From assembly GCA_947259355.1 (NCBI GenBank), contig CAMYMF010000009.1, positions 19,727 through 83,726 of the forward strand: 64,000 nucleotides of DNA, in the 5' to 3' direction. This DNA comes from an uncultured Nitrospirota bacterium (lineage in GTDB: Bacteria; CG2-30-53-67). The position numbers and the translations under genes are program-made. The notes beneath the pieces are model-generated. The model was not told the DNA's origin. It ran no database searches and saw only the letters and a program-made list of their open reading frames with translations. Shown piece by piece: positions 41,526-50,641 of the stretch (its first letter is position 1; every line of letters begins with the position of its first letter).

Positions 41526-41611
41526 GTCCCCCTTCAGCAAAGGGGGATATAGGGGGATTTGATTGGATCGTTTTAAATCCCCCCCAACCGCCCTTTTGTC
41601 AAAGGGGGGAG
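41526..41611. repeat. Nested G/C-tract inverted repeat (REP/MITE-like)
   Basis: Two small hairpins, CCCCCTTCAGCAAAGGGGG (41528-41546) and CCCTTTTGTCAAAGGGG (41591-41607), flank an outer pair of AGGGGGATTT and AAATCCCCCC, so the whole element folds on itself. Related single hairpins occur at 46539-46560, 47043-47060 and 48619-48640. Confidence 0.5.
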
Positions 41612-41702
41612 AGACTCGCCCTGATGGTTCTATGCTGGGTCGTCATTCCGCATCCTCAGACGAAAGACATCTGACCACTTCAGGCAAAGCTACTTAGACT
41701 TT

Positions 41703-41725
41703 GACCCGGTCCACAGGACCGGGTC
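41703..41725. terminator. Perfect hairpin downstream of the lipoprotein gene
   Basis: GACCCGGTCC and GGACCGGGTC pair perfectly around ACA, 43 bases beyond the minus-strand stop at 41768. The T-run is weak (TTT on the plus side), so it may be a bidirectional or partial terminator. Confidence 0.5.
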
Positions 41726-41767
41726 TTTGCGATTTATAAACAAAACCGCGTTCGTGCGGTGGGCGTA

Positions 41768-42466
41768 TCACGGCTCAAAACGGGTCAGCTCGAGGACCAG
41801 CGTCCCACCAACGAATACGCCTGTGTCGAGCTCTTCGGTCCGTTCCAGTTTGACGAGGCCGACGCCCGGTGCATACCACTCGCGGGTAATAACCGGGAGT
41901 TCGCCCCAGCCGATGCGCGGATCCACATACATGGTTAGATCCGCCTCCCCCATGATCTCGATGCAATTCTCAAAGACGCCCGCTGGCACACTGACCGTCG
42001 CTGTCAGTGACTCGATGTGATAGCTCATGGGGAACTTGATGCTGCGATGGTAATCCTCATAGGGGTGGATGCGCCGTATCACATAGGGGTGCGTGGTCGC
42101 TCGCCATTCCGTTCCGGGCTCGAGGGGGTATTTGAGAACATAGCGGGGCTCGGGATCGGGGCGCGGCCGACGCTGGACAATGGTGCGCTTGGCGACGCGG
42201 TAAATCCCGGTGGCATCCTCTCGTATCAGGTAGTCGGTGCCCGAACTGGTGCGTCTGATGAAGTGCTCCGTGTCATTGACCCTGCCGCGCCCCAGATTCT
42301 CGATGTGCAGGGAATCCTCGGAGATGTCCCCACGCTCGGTCGTCGTCACGACTCGATACGACCATTCGGGACCTCGCTCCAGCGGAAAATAGCCGGAGTG
42401 CTCCGGCGAACACCCCGTGAGCGCCATGGCCAGAACCCAGGCATGCCACCATCGGTATCGATTCAT
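41768..42466 (-). CDS. Predicted lipoprotein
   Basis: 232 residues. A short signal peptide ends in the lipobox LTGC (Cys about 19), so the mature protein should be lipid anchored. The rest is beta-rich: YFPLERGPEWSYRVVTTTER, then EPGTEWRATTHPYVIRR and GVFENCIEIMGEADLTM, ending with YAPGVGLVKLERTEEL. The pattern resembles small periplasmic or outer-membrane lipoproteins that occur with ExbB-like operons. No family name is supported. It is the last gene of a four-gene operon and overlaps the preceding one by four bases. Confidence 0.5.
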   Translation of the reverse strand: MNRYRWWHAWVLAMALTGCSPEHSGYFPLERGPEWSYRVVTTTERGDISEDSLHIENLGRGRVNDTEHFIRRTSSGTDYLIREDATGIYRVAKRTIVQRRPRPDPEPRYVLKYPLEPGTEWRATTHPYVIRRIHPYEDYHRSIKFPMSYHIESLTATVSVPAGVFENCIEIMGEADLTMYVDPRIGWGELPVITREWYAPGVGLVKLERTEELDTGVFVGGTLVLELTRFEP

Positions 42467-42975
42467 TTCTCAGGCAGCTCCGGATCAGGAAGGTCATAAA
42501 GACGAATCATCTTTCGCTTTTGCGCGAATCTCCGAACCTGGCGAGGGCTGTCGTCAGCCGTGACCCATTCGCTCTTACCCAACTGCATGATTCCGTCGCG
42601 TATGCGCTTATTGGCCTCTTCGAATTGGGTATGCATATCCGATGAATACGGTATCTCATAGGCACGGGGCTCTGCGGCCGGCCTGTTTTCGGCAAGTGAG
42701 CTGGCCCAGATGTAGATCATCCCCGGGCTGCCTGTTGTTTTGTCCGGCTCATGGATCGTAGAGGCCAACAGGAGAAAGCGCTCCGGCGGGCTCGCTGCCG
42801 TCGGCCAGCCCTGCATGCCACCCAGCGAACGGTACGTCACAAAGTAGAGCGCGGTGACCAGCAGAATACTCAACACTTTGACCCATACGGGCCAACGGGA
42901 GTTGACGGCGAGTGTGAGCACCAAAACACCCAGGGCAGCATAAGCGATGGACAACCCAATGACAGCCTGACTCAT
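42463..42975 (-). CDS. Two-helix membrane protein of the ExbB-like operon
   Basis: 170 residues. Two hydrophobic segments (about 4-23 and 31-48) are followed by a soluble region with RFLLLASTIHEPDKTTGSPG and IYIWASSLAENRP, and a charged C-terminus. I do not recognise a family. Its start overlaps the ExbD-like stop, and its stop overlaps the lipoprotein start, by four bases each. It presumably belongs to the same membrane complex. Confidence 0.5.
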   Translation of the reverse strand: MSQAVIGLSIAYAALGVLVLTLAVNSRWPVWVKVLSILLVTALYFVTYRSLGGMQGWPTAASPPERFLLLASTIHEPDKTTGSPGMIYIWASSLAENRPAAEPRAYEIPYSSDMHTQFEEANKRIRDGIMQLGKSEWVTADDSPRQVRRFAQKRKMIRLYDLPDPELPEK

Positions 42976-43580
42976 AACTGTTTCACCTCGACGATCGATT
43001 TGAACAGCGTGTTCACGGCCTTCACTTGACCCTCGCGACTGACGGAAAAGCGCACGGCCGTTTTTTCAACACCCTTCTGCTCCAAAGTGACCGATCCGTA
43101 ATAGACGACCTCCAGTTTGGGATTGACCTTCACCACACGCACATTGGCCGTGACCGGCTCCAAGGTCTTGGTCGCATAGTAATGCAGGTTCACCACGTAT
43201 TCGCCCGGCAGTGTCCCCCGTATGGTGACCACCTCCTGGTTAAGGGGATTCACGAGCTCCTTACCGCTGACCACGATGGTATCGCTTTCCATCCCCCGAT
43301 CGTCGCGATCCAGGTGCATGAGCCCCACTTCCGGTTTGCGGAACCATACAACGTTGCCATCCGGATCTTCCACCCACGTATCGATGTCATCGGTGTTGAA
43401 ATCGTCCCAGGTGGTCGTCACAATATACTCGGCTTTCGGATCGATGAGGCCCTCCTTGGGGGGCGGGTTGAGTGCGATGAGCGTAATCAAAAACAAGAAG
43501 GTGAACGCCAGCAGTGAATTGAACAACAGATCCGTGAAGGGATCCTGGTCGAAAGGCCGTCTGGGTCTCAAGATCGCCAT
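42972..43580 (-). CDS. ExbD/TolR-like single-span protein with unusual periplasmic domain
   Basis: 202 residues. The N-terminal segment DQDPFTDLLFNSLLAFTFLFLI has the position and Asp residues of the ExbD/TolR membrane helix. The periplasmic part is not the usual ExbD domain. It is beta-rich, with DDFNTDDIDTWVEDPDGNVVW and LPGEYVVNLHYYATKTL, like DUF2135-type domains. The ExbB-like gene precedes it by three bases, so a proton-channel pair is likely. Its task may be TonB energisation or another force-using process; the odd domain argues for a specialised variant. Confidence 0.5.
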   Translation of the reverse strand: MAILRPRRPFDQDPFTDLLFNSLLAFTFLFLITLIALNPPPKEGLIDPKAEYIVTTTWDDFNTDDIDTWVEDPDGNVVWFRKPEVGLMHLDRDDRGMESDTIVVSGKELVNPLNQEVVTIRGTLPGEYVVNLHYYATKTLEPVTANVRVVKVNPKLEVVYYGSVTLEQKGVEKTAVRFSVSREGQVKAVNTLFKSIVEVKQL

Positions 43581-43583
43581 AGT

Positions 43584-44327
43584 CTAGGTTTCTCCAGTCA
43601 GGCGCGGAATCACCGAGGTCTGGGCATAGTGGACCGTGTGGCTGACGAGCTTGTCAGCCCCGCGATCGAGCATCAGGTACTGGAAACCGAGAAGAACATT
43701 GGCCATGAGGCCCACCAGGGTGGTGTTCAACGCGACGCCCATGCCGACGGTCATTCGTGACAAGACCCCCTGTATATCGGATAAGTCCAGAGACTCGGCG
43801 GTGGAGACCGAACCCAGCATCATGACGAAGCCGATCACCGTCCCCAAAAGGCCGAGTTTCAGGGACAAACCGCTGATGAACCAGCCCATTTCGTGCTGGC
43901 CTCGGGCGCGCTCCGCGAGTATTTCCGTCAGTTGCGTATGTTCCAGTTGCAGTTCGGGCGCCGAGCCGCCCTGATACCGGAGCAGTATGGAACGCAGATA
44001 GTCCACGGGCAGCGAGGATCGAAGCGGTTGGCCGCGCAAGAGCAGCGTCTCCCCGTCCAACTGCGGCGCAGCCGCAGCAGTGGAGGCTGCCTGCGCCATC
44101 TCGCCAATCAGGTTCAACTGTTTGGACATGAAAAGAGCCCGGAGCCCACAATGGGCCGTGGCGCCCACGAACAACAGCGCAATGACATAGGAGATACGGG
44201 TCGGATCCCGCATGAAGATTTCGCTCAAGACCCCCAGTTGCCACGCCATCCACAACCCGAATACGAGGGTACCGGCGAAGATGAGCCATTGCATAAACAG
44301 CTCATGTCTTTCAGTCGTATCGATCAT
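43584..44327 (-). CDS. MotA/TolQ/ExbB proton-channel family protein
   Basis: 247 residues with an N-terminal membrane segment (about 12-30), a second (about 42-60), a cytoplasmic helical region, and the family's conserved pair GWFISGLSLKLGLLGTVIGF and MTVGMGVALNTTLVGLMANVLL. These are the ExbB/TolQ proton-channel helices. It is the first gene of a four-gene operon (ExbB-, ExbD-like, membrane protein, lipoprotein). It may energise TonB encoded 4.5 kb away and so the receptors in this window, which is inference. Confidence 0.5.
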   Translation of the reverse strand: MIDTTERHELFMQWLIFAGTLVFGLWMAWQLGVLSEIFMRDPTRISYVIALLFVGATAHCGLRALFMSKQLNLIGEMAQAASTAAAAPQLDGETLLLRGQPLRSSLPVDYLRSILLRYQGGSAPELQLEHTQLTEILAERARGQHEMGWFISGLSLKLGLLGTVIGFVMMLGSVSTAESLDLSDIQGVLSRMTVGMGVALNTTLVGLMANVLLGFQYLMLDRGADKLVSHTVHYAQTSVIPRLTGET

Positions 44328-44464
44328 TGGCGTGCTGCCTTTGAAAAAGTCGCATTGGGCGAGTGTACGTTCCCGCGCTCTGTCGCCTCGTTATTCTCCG
44401 TTGGATTTCCCAGGAGGCATTGGGCGCCCATGTTGCGAACGCCCGCTTTCATGCTATGTTCCGC

Positions 44465-46112
44465 CTACTTATCGCCCAGCGAGAAGGCCAGTATCTGATC
44501 GCCTGTCTTGTATCTGAAAAGCTTGTTTCCGCCTGCCACGACGGCCACATACTGTTTGCCGTCAACCGAGTAGGTCACGGGTGGAGCATTCACACCATAG
44601 GGCGCTCTGTATTGCCAAAGAATCTCGCCCGTCTTGGCATCCAGCGCCAGGAGATTGCCGTTCCCCTCGCCCGTGAAGATGAGCCCTCCTGCCGTTGCCA
44701 ACACCCCGCCGACCATGGGCAAATCCGTTTTCCGCTGCCACCGTGTGGCACCTGTGTCGCTGTCAATGGACGTCACCGTGCCCCATCGTTCGTCACTGAC
44801 CGGCTTGCTGTATGTGTAGCTTTGCCAGGGCCGCTCCGCCGTCGGACGGAGGACCTTGGAATAATAGATCGTTGGATGATGAATGGCTGCCACGTAGAGC
44901 GAGCGGCGATGGGGATCATGGGCCATGGGAGACCAGGAGGCCCCGCCCAAGATGCCGGGTGCGATTTCGACACCCTCGGGAGACGGTCGCCTGAACAGGT
45001 TGCGTTGGGGCACGAAGGGCCGTGACTTGAACAGCAAGCGTCCTGTCTTGCGTTCATGAACATAGACCCATCCTGTCTTGCCGGCCTGTGCCACCGCTTT
45101 GACGGGCCTTCCATCCACGGTGGGTTCCAGAAGGACCGGGGGACTGGCCACATCGTAACCCCAGCGATCATGGGGGACCTGCTGGTACGCCCAGACCGTC
45201 TTGCCCGTAGCCATTTCGATCGCCACCAGACTGACGGTGTACAGGTTGTCGCCGGGCCGCGTGGAGTCATCCATCTGCGGCGCCGGATTTCCGGTTCCCA
45301 CAAACATGAGCCCCAACTCGGGGTCAATGGCCGGCGTGGTCCAGATGGAACCACCCCCCAGGCGCCAGGTGTCACGATATTTGGCGGCCGTCTTCTTTTC
45401 CTGGTCGATATCGCGATCCAGAGCCACACCGTCGGGTGTCGCCTTTCGCCATGCCCCGACCCAGGAGGCGTCCTGGACTGAATACCAGCGCCAGATCTCC
45501 TTGCCCGTCTGTGCGTCGTAGGCCACGAGAAATCCCCGCAGGCCGTGCCCCCCGCCGGACAAACCGACCACCTTTTTCAAACCCCTTTTCTCCGAGAAGA
45601 GGCGTCAGCACCTCGCGGGCACCCTTATGGGGATCCGTGATAGGGACATCCCAAACCACCTTCCCCGCAGATTGCTCGAGAGCGATCAATCGTGCATCGA
45701 TGGTGACGGTGTACACCTTTCCATACGCCACGGCAGCGCCGCGGTTGGCTGGGCCGCAGCAGGTTTTCTTGGTGGTGGGCTGGTGCCGATAGCGCCAGAT
45801 CTCTCGGCCCGAAGCCGCATCAAGGGCCAGCACGTCGTTCCATGGCGTTGTGACGTACATGATTCCCTTTGAGACAATCGGGGTCGCCTGGAAGGATCCA
45901 AATTTTTGGGTCTCGAATATCCACGCCGGTTTCAATCGAGCGACATTGTTCCGATCGATTTGCCGCAGCTCGCTGAACCGATGGTTGGCGTAATTATGTC
46001 CGTAGAGCAGCCAGTCGGTCGCGGCGGTATCCGAAAAGGATGGGTGCACCGGGCTGAAAAGCCAAGACAAGAGGGAGTAGAGAATCGTCGTGCGCCAGAG
46101 TTTGGTTAACAT
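44465..46112 (-). pseudogene. Frameshifted PQQ-dependent dehydrogenase (quinoprotein)
   Basis: The N-terminal part (46112 down to about 45590) has a signal peptide, the W-motif entry DWLLYGHNYANHRFSELRQI and the vicinal-disulfide motif TCCGPANRG. The remaining part is in another frame (about 45580-44465), with the propeller blades GGSIWTTPAIDPELGLMFVG, GTGNPAP and the C-terminal GGVLATAGGLIFTGEGNGNL. The frames meet in an A/G-rich run near 45585-45600. Joined, they give about 545 residues, normal for a cytochrome-free quinoprotein. The segment WGYDVASPP carries Gly where active dehydrogenases of this type have the catalytic Asp (WDYD). So the gene may be inactive, unless the shift is a sequencing error. 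Confidence 0.5.
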
Positions 46113-47209
46113 GTCACAGGGTTTCTTTAGCGGCCAAAGGCACCGCTTTCAACGACCGATATGGGACGGACGCCGCCGCCAGGTGATAGCCGTCTGCTGC
46201 GTGAGCACCGGCAGGGGAGAAGGCGTCTTTCCCGGCTATTGGAGCGCAAGCCGGGGTTGGCAAAAGCAATGAATGGATAACGCAGACGGGGGCACGCGAA
46301 AAATAGCCGAGCATTGTCCAATTCAAAGGGCCGGCTCTATTCCGCGAGTGCGTGTGGAACACGCTATTTGGCAACAAACCTCCCCTCCCTGGGCGTTGCT
46401 GACATCGCAGAATCCGGTGGAAATTCTCTTTCTGAAGCGTTTGTGATTAAATGAGAAAGGGAATCGGTCACCGGAGTCCGAATCTAACTATCATAAACCG
46501 GGAAAGGAGTCAATCGATATTCCTTTCAAACTGCTTCCTATCCCCCTTTTCGAAAGGGGAACTCTGAAACAAGGTCGAGACGGAAGCCCCTTCCCAAGGA
46601 AAGCAGGGCCCCGTCCTGTGTGCGCCGCTGTTGACTCGTTCGCGGGCGCCATGACACGGTGGGGGGGTGGCACCGGAAGAAAAAGACGGTGGAAAGATAT
46701 TGCCGCCCATGCATCCGACCGGGATCCGGTGCAGATCCTCGACCCAGGGGCACCCGGTCTACCTCCGGTTGGATGGAGGGCAATGCCAACCCTTTGGCCA
46801 GAAAGCCTAACCCATGAAACGGAGGTGGTATGCTCGCGCGACAACGGCCCTTCAACCTTGATTGGCAATCACCATTCGACTAAGATGAAGAGCCGAAAGA
46901 GCCCCGTGGGGCAAAAGAACCACGCGCAGAAGGAGCCCGCGTTGGTTTTTCCCCTGAAAGGGAGATGGGGTTGCTTTTGCGTTTCCCGCTGCAAACAGGG
47001 GATTTGGGGGGGTGTAATAGGGTGCGGGCAAATGAGTTCCCCCTGGCCCCCCTTCTGCAAAGGGGGTCAGATCTTTGGTGAAATGTCTCAGGCAGAGCCG
47101 ATGCTTTTGTGATTCTTTGGGGATCGCCGCAAGGTCAATGAGAATTCGAGAGCTCTTTAATGTATTTTGGGGTCGAATCGCCTGCAAATGGCAGAAGATC
47201 CAGATCTTA
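46113..47209. other. Long non-coding stretch with G/C-tract repeats
   Basis: About 1.1 kb without a supported gene between divergent quinoprotein and amine-oxidase genes. It holds G/C-tract hairpins at 46539-46560 and 47043-47060. Short open frames here lack ribosome binding sites and known domains; it may be decayed sequence. Confidence 0.5.
47043..47104 (+). repeat. 62-base direct repeat, left copy
   Basis: GGCCCCCCTTCTGCAAAGGG and the following GTCAGATC...TCTCAGGCAGAGCC correspond base for base, with scattered changes, to 48619-48681. The two copies flank the amine-oxidase-like gene. Confidence 0.5.
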
Positions 47210-48589
47210 ATGACCCGGCATCAACCTGAACGCAGACGATTCCTCAAAGCGATGGCTGGATTGGCAATCGGCGGGCGTGCTGTGGGCGGCAACAAAGGCC
47301 GTCACCGTGCCCCGCATATCCTTGTCGTTGGGGGCGGCCTTGCCGGCTTGGCTGTCCTCGACGCTTTGGTGGAGGCGGGACATGGGGCCCGCCTTCTTGA
47401 AGCCTCTCCCCGGATGGGCGGAAGAATCCTAACGATACGGCGAGACCTGGCACCCGGTCTTCGAGCCGAAGCGGGGGCCGAACAGATCCCCCAGAGTCAC
47501 ACTCGCGTCCGGGCACTCGCGGCAAAGCTCGGAATCTCCCTTGTCGACTATCCAGCAACCCAGGGTGCCTTCGTGTTTCGCCACGGGAAAAGAATCATCC
47601 GTTTTCACCACCCCTCAGATCTCCCGCCTGAATTAACCGAAGGGCTTTCGCGGCAGGAAAAGGCGGCGTGGCCTTATCGCTTACACCTTTTATACGCCAA
47701 ACAGGCGGCACCGGTCGCGGATGAGGATCCCCGAAGTGCCCTGCAATGGCTTCGCGATCTCGGTCTCACCCAACGGGGGGCAACCTTCGTCAGGGCCTTC
47801 TCCACGGTCGATCCTGCATTAATCAGCGCAGCCGCTTTCCAACGCATGTCGCAGCGACAATTGGAACGGGGCAACTCGCAGATCATCAAGGATGGCACCG
47901 ATCATATCATTCAAGCCATGGCGGCGCGACACAAGCGTCTGGTGAGTCAAAACAGAAAGATCGAGAAGGTTATTTTCGAAGCCGATAGAGTCGTTCTGGT
48001 TGACCAAAGGGGATTAACCCATGTTGCGGATCATGTCGTTTTGGCCCTGCCGCTGAGGCCACTGTTGGCGCTTGATTTCCATCCCAAGATGCCCCGGATG
48101 GTTGCAGCTTGGCAGGCGGCACGGAGGGCCGCGTTCGAACTCAAGGTGCATGCGCAGATCCAAGCTGCGGAACTCCAGACTCTCGGTGTCAGCCAGTTCG
48201 CCATGGCTCTCAATTTCCCGCACATGACTTGGGCCTTGCCGGAGATTTCCCCCGACGGCCAAATGGTGCTGAACGCGATGGCCATCGGTAAGGCCTTTGC
48301 CTTGGTCCAGTTCCAGCGTGCTAGAGGTTTACAGGGGTTGGAAAGACTGCTCCGTGAACGCCTGCATTGGTTCCGCACGTTGCGCGTCGCTACGCTCGGC
48401 GAAGATCTAAACTCCAATCCTCTCATCGGAGGCGCCTATACGTATACGCCCGCGGGAACACCTTGTTCGCCCCTGCCTATTCGCGAGAGGCTGTTGACAT
48501 TGGCAGGCAGCGATTTTTCCCAGCATCCCGGATGGATGGAAGGTGCTCTGGAATCGGCAGAGCGGGCGGTTCAGGAAATCCTCGCATAG
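47210..48589 (+). CDS. Tat-exported FAD-dependent amine-oxidase-like protein
   Basis: 459 residues. The Tat signal is ERRRFLKAMAGLAIGG (twin Arg within the first 15 residues). It is followed by the FAD-binding Rossmann motif ILVVGGGLAGLAVLDAL and the second FAD motif LLEASPRMGGRI. The C-terminal GSDFSQHPGWMEGALESAERA is the conserved FAD-contact region of monoamine oxidase/phytoene-desaturase-type enzymes. I chose the ATG at 47210 because it puts the Tat motif at the N-terminus. The substrate is unknown. Flanking direct repeats and the neighbouring non-coding stretch suggest possible insertion here. Confidence 0.5.
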   Translation: MTRHQPERRRFLKAMAGLAIGGRAVGGNKGRHRAPHILVVGGGLAGLAVLDALVEAGHGARLLEASPRMGGRILTIRRDLAPGLRAEAGAEQIPQSHTRVRALAAKLGISLVDYPATQGAFVFRHGKRIIRFHHPSDLPPELTEGLSRQEKAAWPYRLHLLYAKQAAPVADEDPRSALQWLRDLGLTQRGATFVRAFSTVDPALISAAAFQRMSQRQLERGNSQIIKDGTDHIIQAMAARHKRLVSQNRKIEKVIFEADRVVLVDQRGLTHVADHVVLALPLRPLLALDFHPKMPRMVAAWQAARRAAFELKVHAQIQAAELQTLGVSQFAMALNFPHMTWALPEISPDGQMVLNAMAIGKAFALVQFQRARGLQGLERLLRERLHWFRTLRVATLGEDLNSNPLIGGAYTYTPAGTPCSPLPIRERLLTLAGSDFSQHPGWMEGALESAERAVQEILA

Positions 48590-48618
48590 CAAAGATGGCA
48601 CATGCGAAGGAATCCCCC

Positions 48619-48681
48619 CTTGCCCCCCTTTTGCAAAGGGGGTAAGATCAGCCGTCAAACGTTTCAGGCAAGCCCAGTGCG
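48619..48681 (+). repeat. 62-base direct repeat, right copy
   Basis: TGCCCCCCTTTTGCAAAGGG with the following TAAGATC...TTTCAGGCAAGCCC matches the left copy at 47043-47104. Confidence 0.5.
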
Positions 48682-48775
48682 TGTGAGATGCTCAAGCCGG
48701 ATGGAGTTTTCCCGCGGGGGTTGCTGGCAGCCCGCTCGAGAACGGCCAACCGGTTACGTACCCTTTTTCGCTAGC

Positions 48776-48810
48776 CCGGATATTGCAACAGGGACCGGCA
48801 TGAGAGGCGG
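48776..48810 (+). repeat. Dispersed short repeat, interrupted copy
   Basis: GCTAGCCCGGATATTGCAAC, then ACCGGCATGAGAGG, shares the two halves of the repeat seen at 641-675 with an insertion between them. Confidence 0.5.
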
Positions 48811-48885
48811 GATGCTCGCCGTCACGCAATATCAGGGCCAGAATCCGGGCCGGACCTTGTTTCAGTCGGAGGCAGACCAATAGTC

Positions 48886-49575
48886 ATGCCGCGCACCCTT
48901 GCCGCTTTAGCGATTGCCCTCGGCGTCCACGGCCTCCTGCTGGTCGCGGACTTGCCGCCGATACGAAAGAAGCCTTTGCGCCCGCCGGTGCCCCGTGTCA
49001 TCACCATGACTCTGGGTTACCGGCAACCCGAGAAGCCGCCTGTTGAAACGCGCGAAATAGAGCCGCCAAAACCGGTGCTCCCTGAAAGCATACCCCTTGC
49101 GCCGCAGCAGGTGGAGCCAGCACCCAAGGAGCCGGAAAGAAAAGTCCCCCCGAGAAAAAAAAGAGTGCGTCGTCCAGCGCCCCGGCCAAAGACTCCAGCC
49201 CAATCGGAAGCGTTGGTTGTGCCCCGGGAGCCCGTTTCTCCTCCGCCCGAGCTCGCGAAACCGGTTGACAGGGGCTCCGAGACCGAGGTGAAAACGGTCA
49301 TGGAGGAAGCCAAACCGCTCTACCGGCTGAACCGGCCTCCCCCCTACCCCCGCGTGGCCAGGCGTCGGGGTTATGAGGGGACGGTGGTCCTGGAGGTCCT
49401 GGTGAATCGCAAAGGAAGGGTCGGTGAGCTGCGGGTGTTTTCCTCCAGTGGATACACCCTTCTGGACAAAGCAGCCATGGCCGCGGTGGAAGATTGGCTC
49501 TTCGAGCCGGGAAGACGGGGCGAGGAATCGGTGGCCATGTGGGTCCGGGTGCCGATTCGATTCGTGCTCGACTAG
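48886..49575 (+). CDS. tonB: TonB protein
   Basis: 229 residues. It has a short cytoplasmic start and a membrane helix (about 5-23, ALAIALGVHGLLLVA with the His typical of TonB). A Pro/Lys-rich periplasmic spacer (about 30-130) follows, then the TonB C-terminal domain (about 145-229) with PPYPRVARRRGYEGTVVLEV, VNRKGRVGELRVFSSSGYTLLD and the WLFEPGRR motif. It transduces proton-motive force to outer-membrane receptors, for which the PqqU-like and BtuB receptors are the candidates in this window. An ExbB/ExbD-like pair lies 4.5 kb away. Confidence 0.5.
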   Translation: MPRTLAALAIALGVHGLLLVADLPPIRKKPLRPPVPRVITMTLGYRQPEKPPVETREIEPPKPVLPESIPLAPQQVEPAPKEPERKVPPRKKRVRRPAPRPKTPAQSEALVVPREPVSPPPELAKPVDRGSETEVKTVMEEAKPLYRLNRPPPYPRVARRRGYEGTVVLEVLVNRKGRVGELRVFSSSGYTLLDKAAMAAVEDWLFEPGRRGEESVAMWVRVPIRFVLD

Positions 49576-49591
49576 CCTCGATGGCGACGCA

Positions 49592-50641
49592 TTACGCTTC
49601 GGCAGGGGGTGACAACAAGCTCCGGAAACCGGGCGATGCAGCGGTGCTGCCATCCTTGCGCACCATGAACGCCTCTGCCTTTGGAAAGCGCTGCAATAGT
49701 GCGAGACCCCCCTCCATCCCGAGGACAAAAACGGCGGTGGCAAGCCCATCGGCCAGCATCCCACTCTCAGCCGCCACGGTCACACTGGCCAGCTCCGACG
49801 GAGAAACGCCGGTGCGGGGGTCGAGAATGTGGTGGTGTTTAAGATCCGGGCTGAAGCGGGTCATATAGTCTCCCGACGTTGCCAGATAGCAGTCGTGGGG
49901 ATAGACCACGGCGAGGGACGTCTCCTCCTGGCGCGGGTGTTGTATCCCCACTTTCCAGGGGACGCCATTGCTTTTCGAGCCGATGCCGCCGAATTCACCC
50001 GTGTCGAGCAGGGCGTGCCGAATTCCGTGCGCTCGTATACGGGCCATGGCCCGGTCCACCGCGTAGCCCTGGGCAATCCCGTTGAGCGTGACGGCCATCC
50101 CGGGTCGATCCAGGGAAATCAGCTCAGGGGACGCGGACAAGTGGCGCCACCCCACCTGTGCCAGCTTGTTCTCCAGTTCCTCCCGATGAGGCGGACGAGA
50201 GGCACGCCAGGACTCAGCATGCAAACGCCAGAGGCGTTGAATGGTGATGTCAAACGCACCGTCTGTCATCGCGGCCAGCGTCTGAGCCTGCGACACGACC
50301 TCATAAAGGCAGGGGTGTGGAGATTCCACCAGACCGCTGCGGTTCAACCGCACCAGGTCGCTGTCTACCCGGAAGAGGCTCATTACACGCTCGATCAGGC
50401 GAATCTCTTCGAAGGCCGAGGTGATTGCCCGCTCCGCCACATCGATACGATCATGGACGACACCGATGGTCACCACGGTACCGAGAGCCAGTCCCGAGCG
50501 CTTCACCAACGGCATGTCCTTGCGGGCATCCCGAGCCGATGCGGGACCCTCGGCATGGGAGGGCGTGAGACCTTTGACCGCGTGCCAGGCGGCCCATCCG
50601 AGACCACCGGCCATCGCCATGAGGAACGTGCGCCTACGCAT
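49592..50641 (-). CDS. apbE: FAD:protein FMN transferase
   Basis: 349 residues. The N-terminal Tat-like/signal segment MRRRTFLMAMAGGLGWAAW precedes the ApbE fold: LGTVVTIGVVHDRIDVAERA, VVSQAQTLAAMTDGAFDITI, VTLNGIAQGYAVDRA and the catalytic region HALLDTGEFGGIGS, then HHILDPRTGVSP. ApbE transfers FMN from FAD to a Thr of a periplasmic flavoprotein. Its start overlaps the end of the NosR-like gene by eight bases, so that protein's FMN domain is the obvious client. Confidence 0.5.
   Translation of the reverse strand: MRRRTFLMAMAGGLGWAAWHAVKGLTPSHAEGPASARDARKDMPLVKRSGLALGTVVTIGVVHDRIDVAERAITSAFEEIRLIERVMSLFRVDSDLVRLNRSGLVESPHPCLYEVVSQAQTLAAMTDGAFDITIQRLWRLHAESWRASRPPHREELENKLAQVGWRHLSASPELISLDRPGMAVTLNGIAQGYAVDRAMARIRAHGIRHALLDTGEFGGIGSKSNGVPWKVGIQHPRQEETSLAVVYPHDCYLATSGDYMTRFSPDLKHHHILDPRTGVSPSELASVTVAAESGMLADGLATAVFVLGMEGGLALLQRFPKAEAFMVRKDGSTAASPGFRSLLSPPAEA

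Larger units (their letters stand above)
41304..41767. other. Intergenic region with an 85-base inverted-repeat element
   Basis: Upstream of the receptor gene. Apart from the element at 41526-41611 and the hairpin at 41703-41725, nothing is evident. The receptor's promoter should be near 41340-41450. Confidence 0.5.

Noticed and set aside
46491..46868. Short open frames in the 46-47 kb gap
   Set aside because: They have low-complexity, repeat-derived translations and no start signals.
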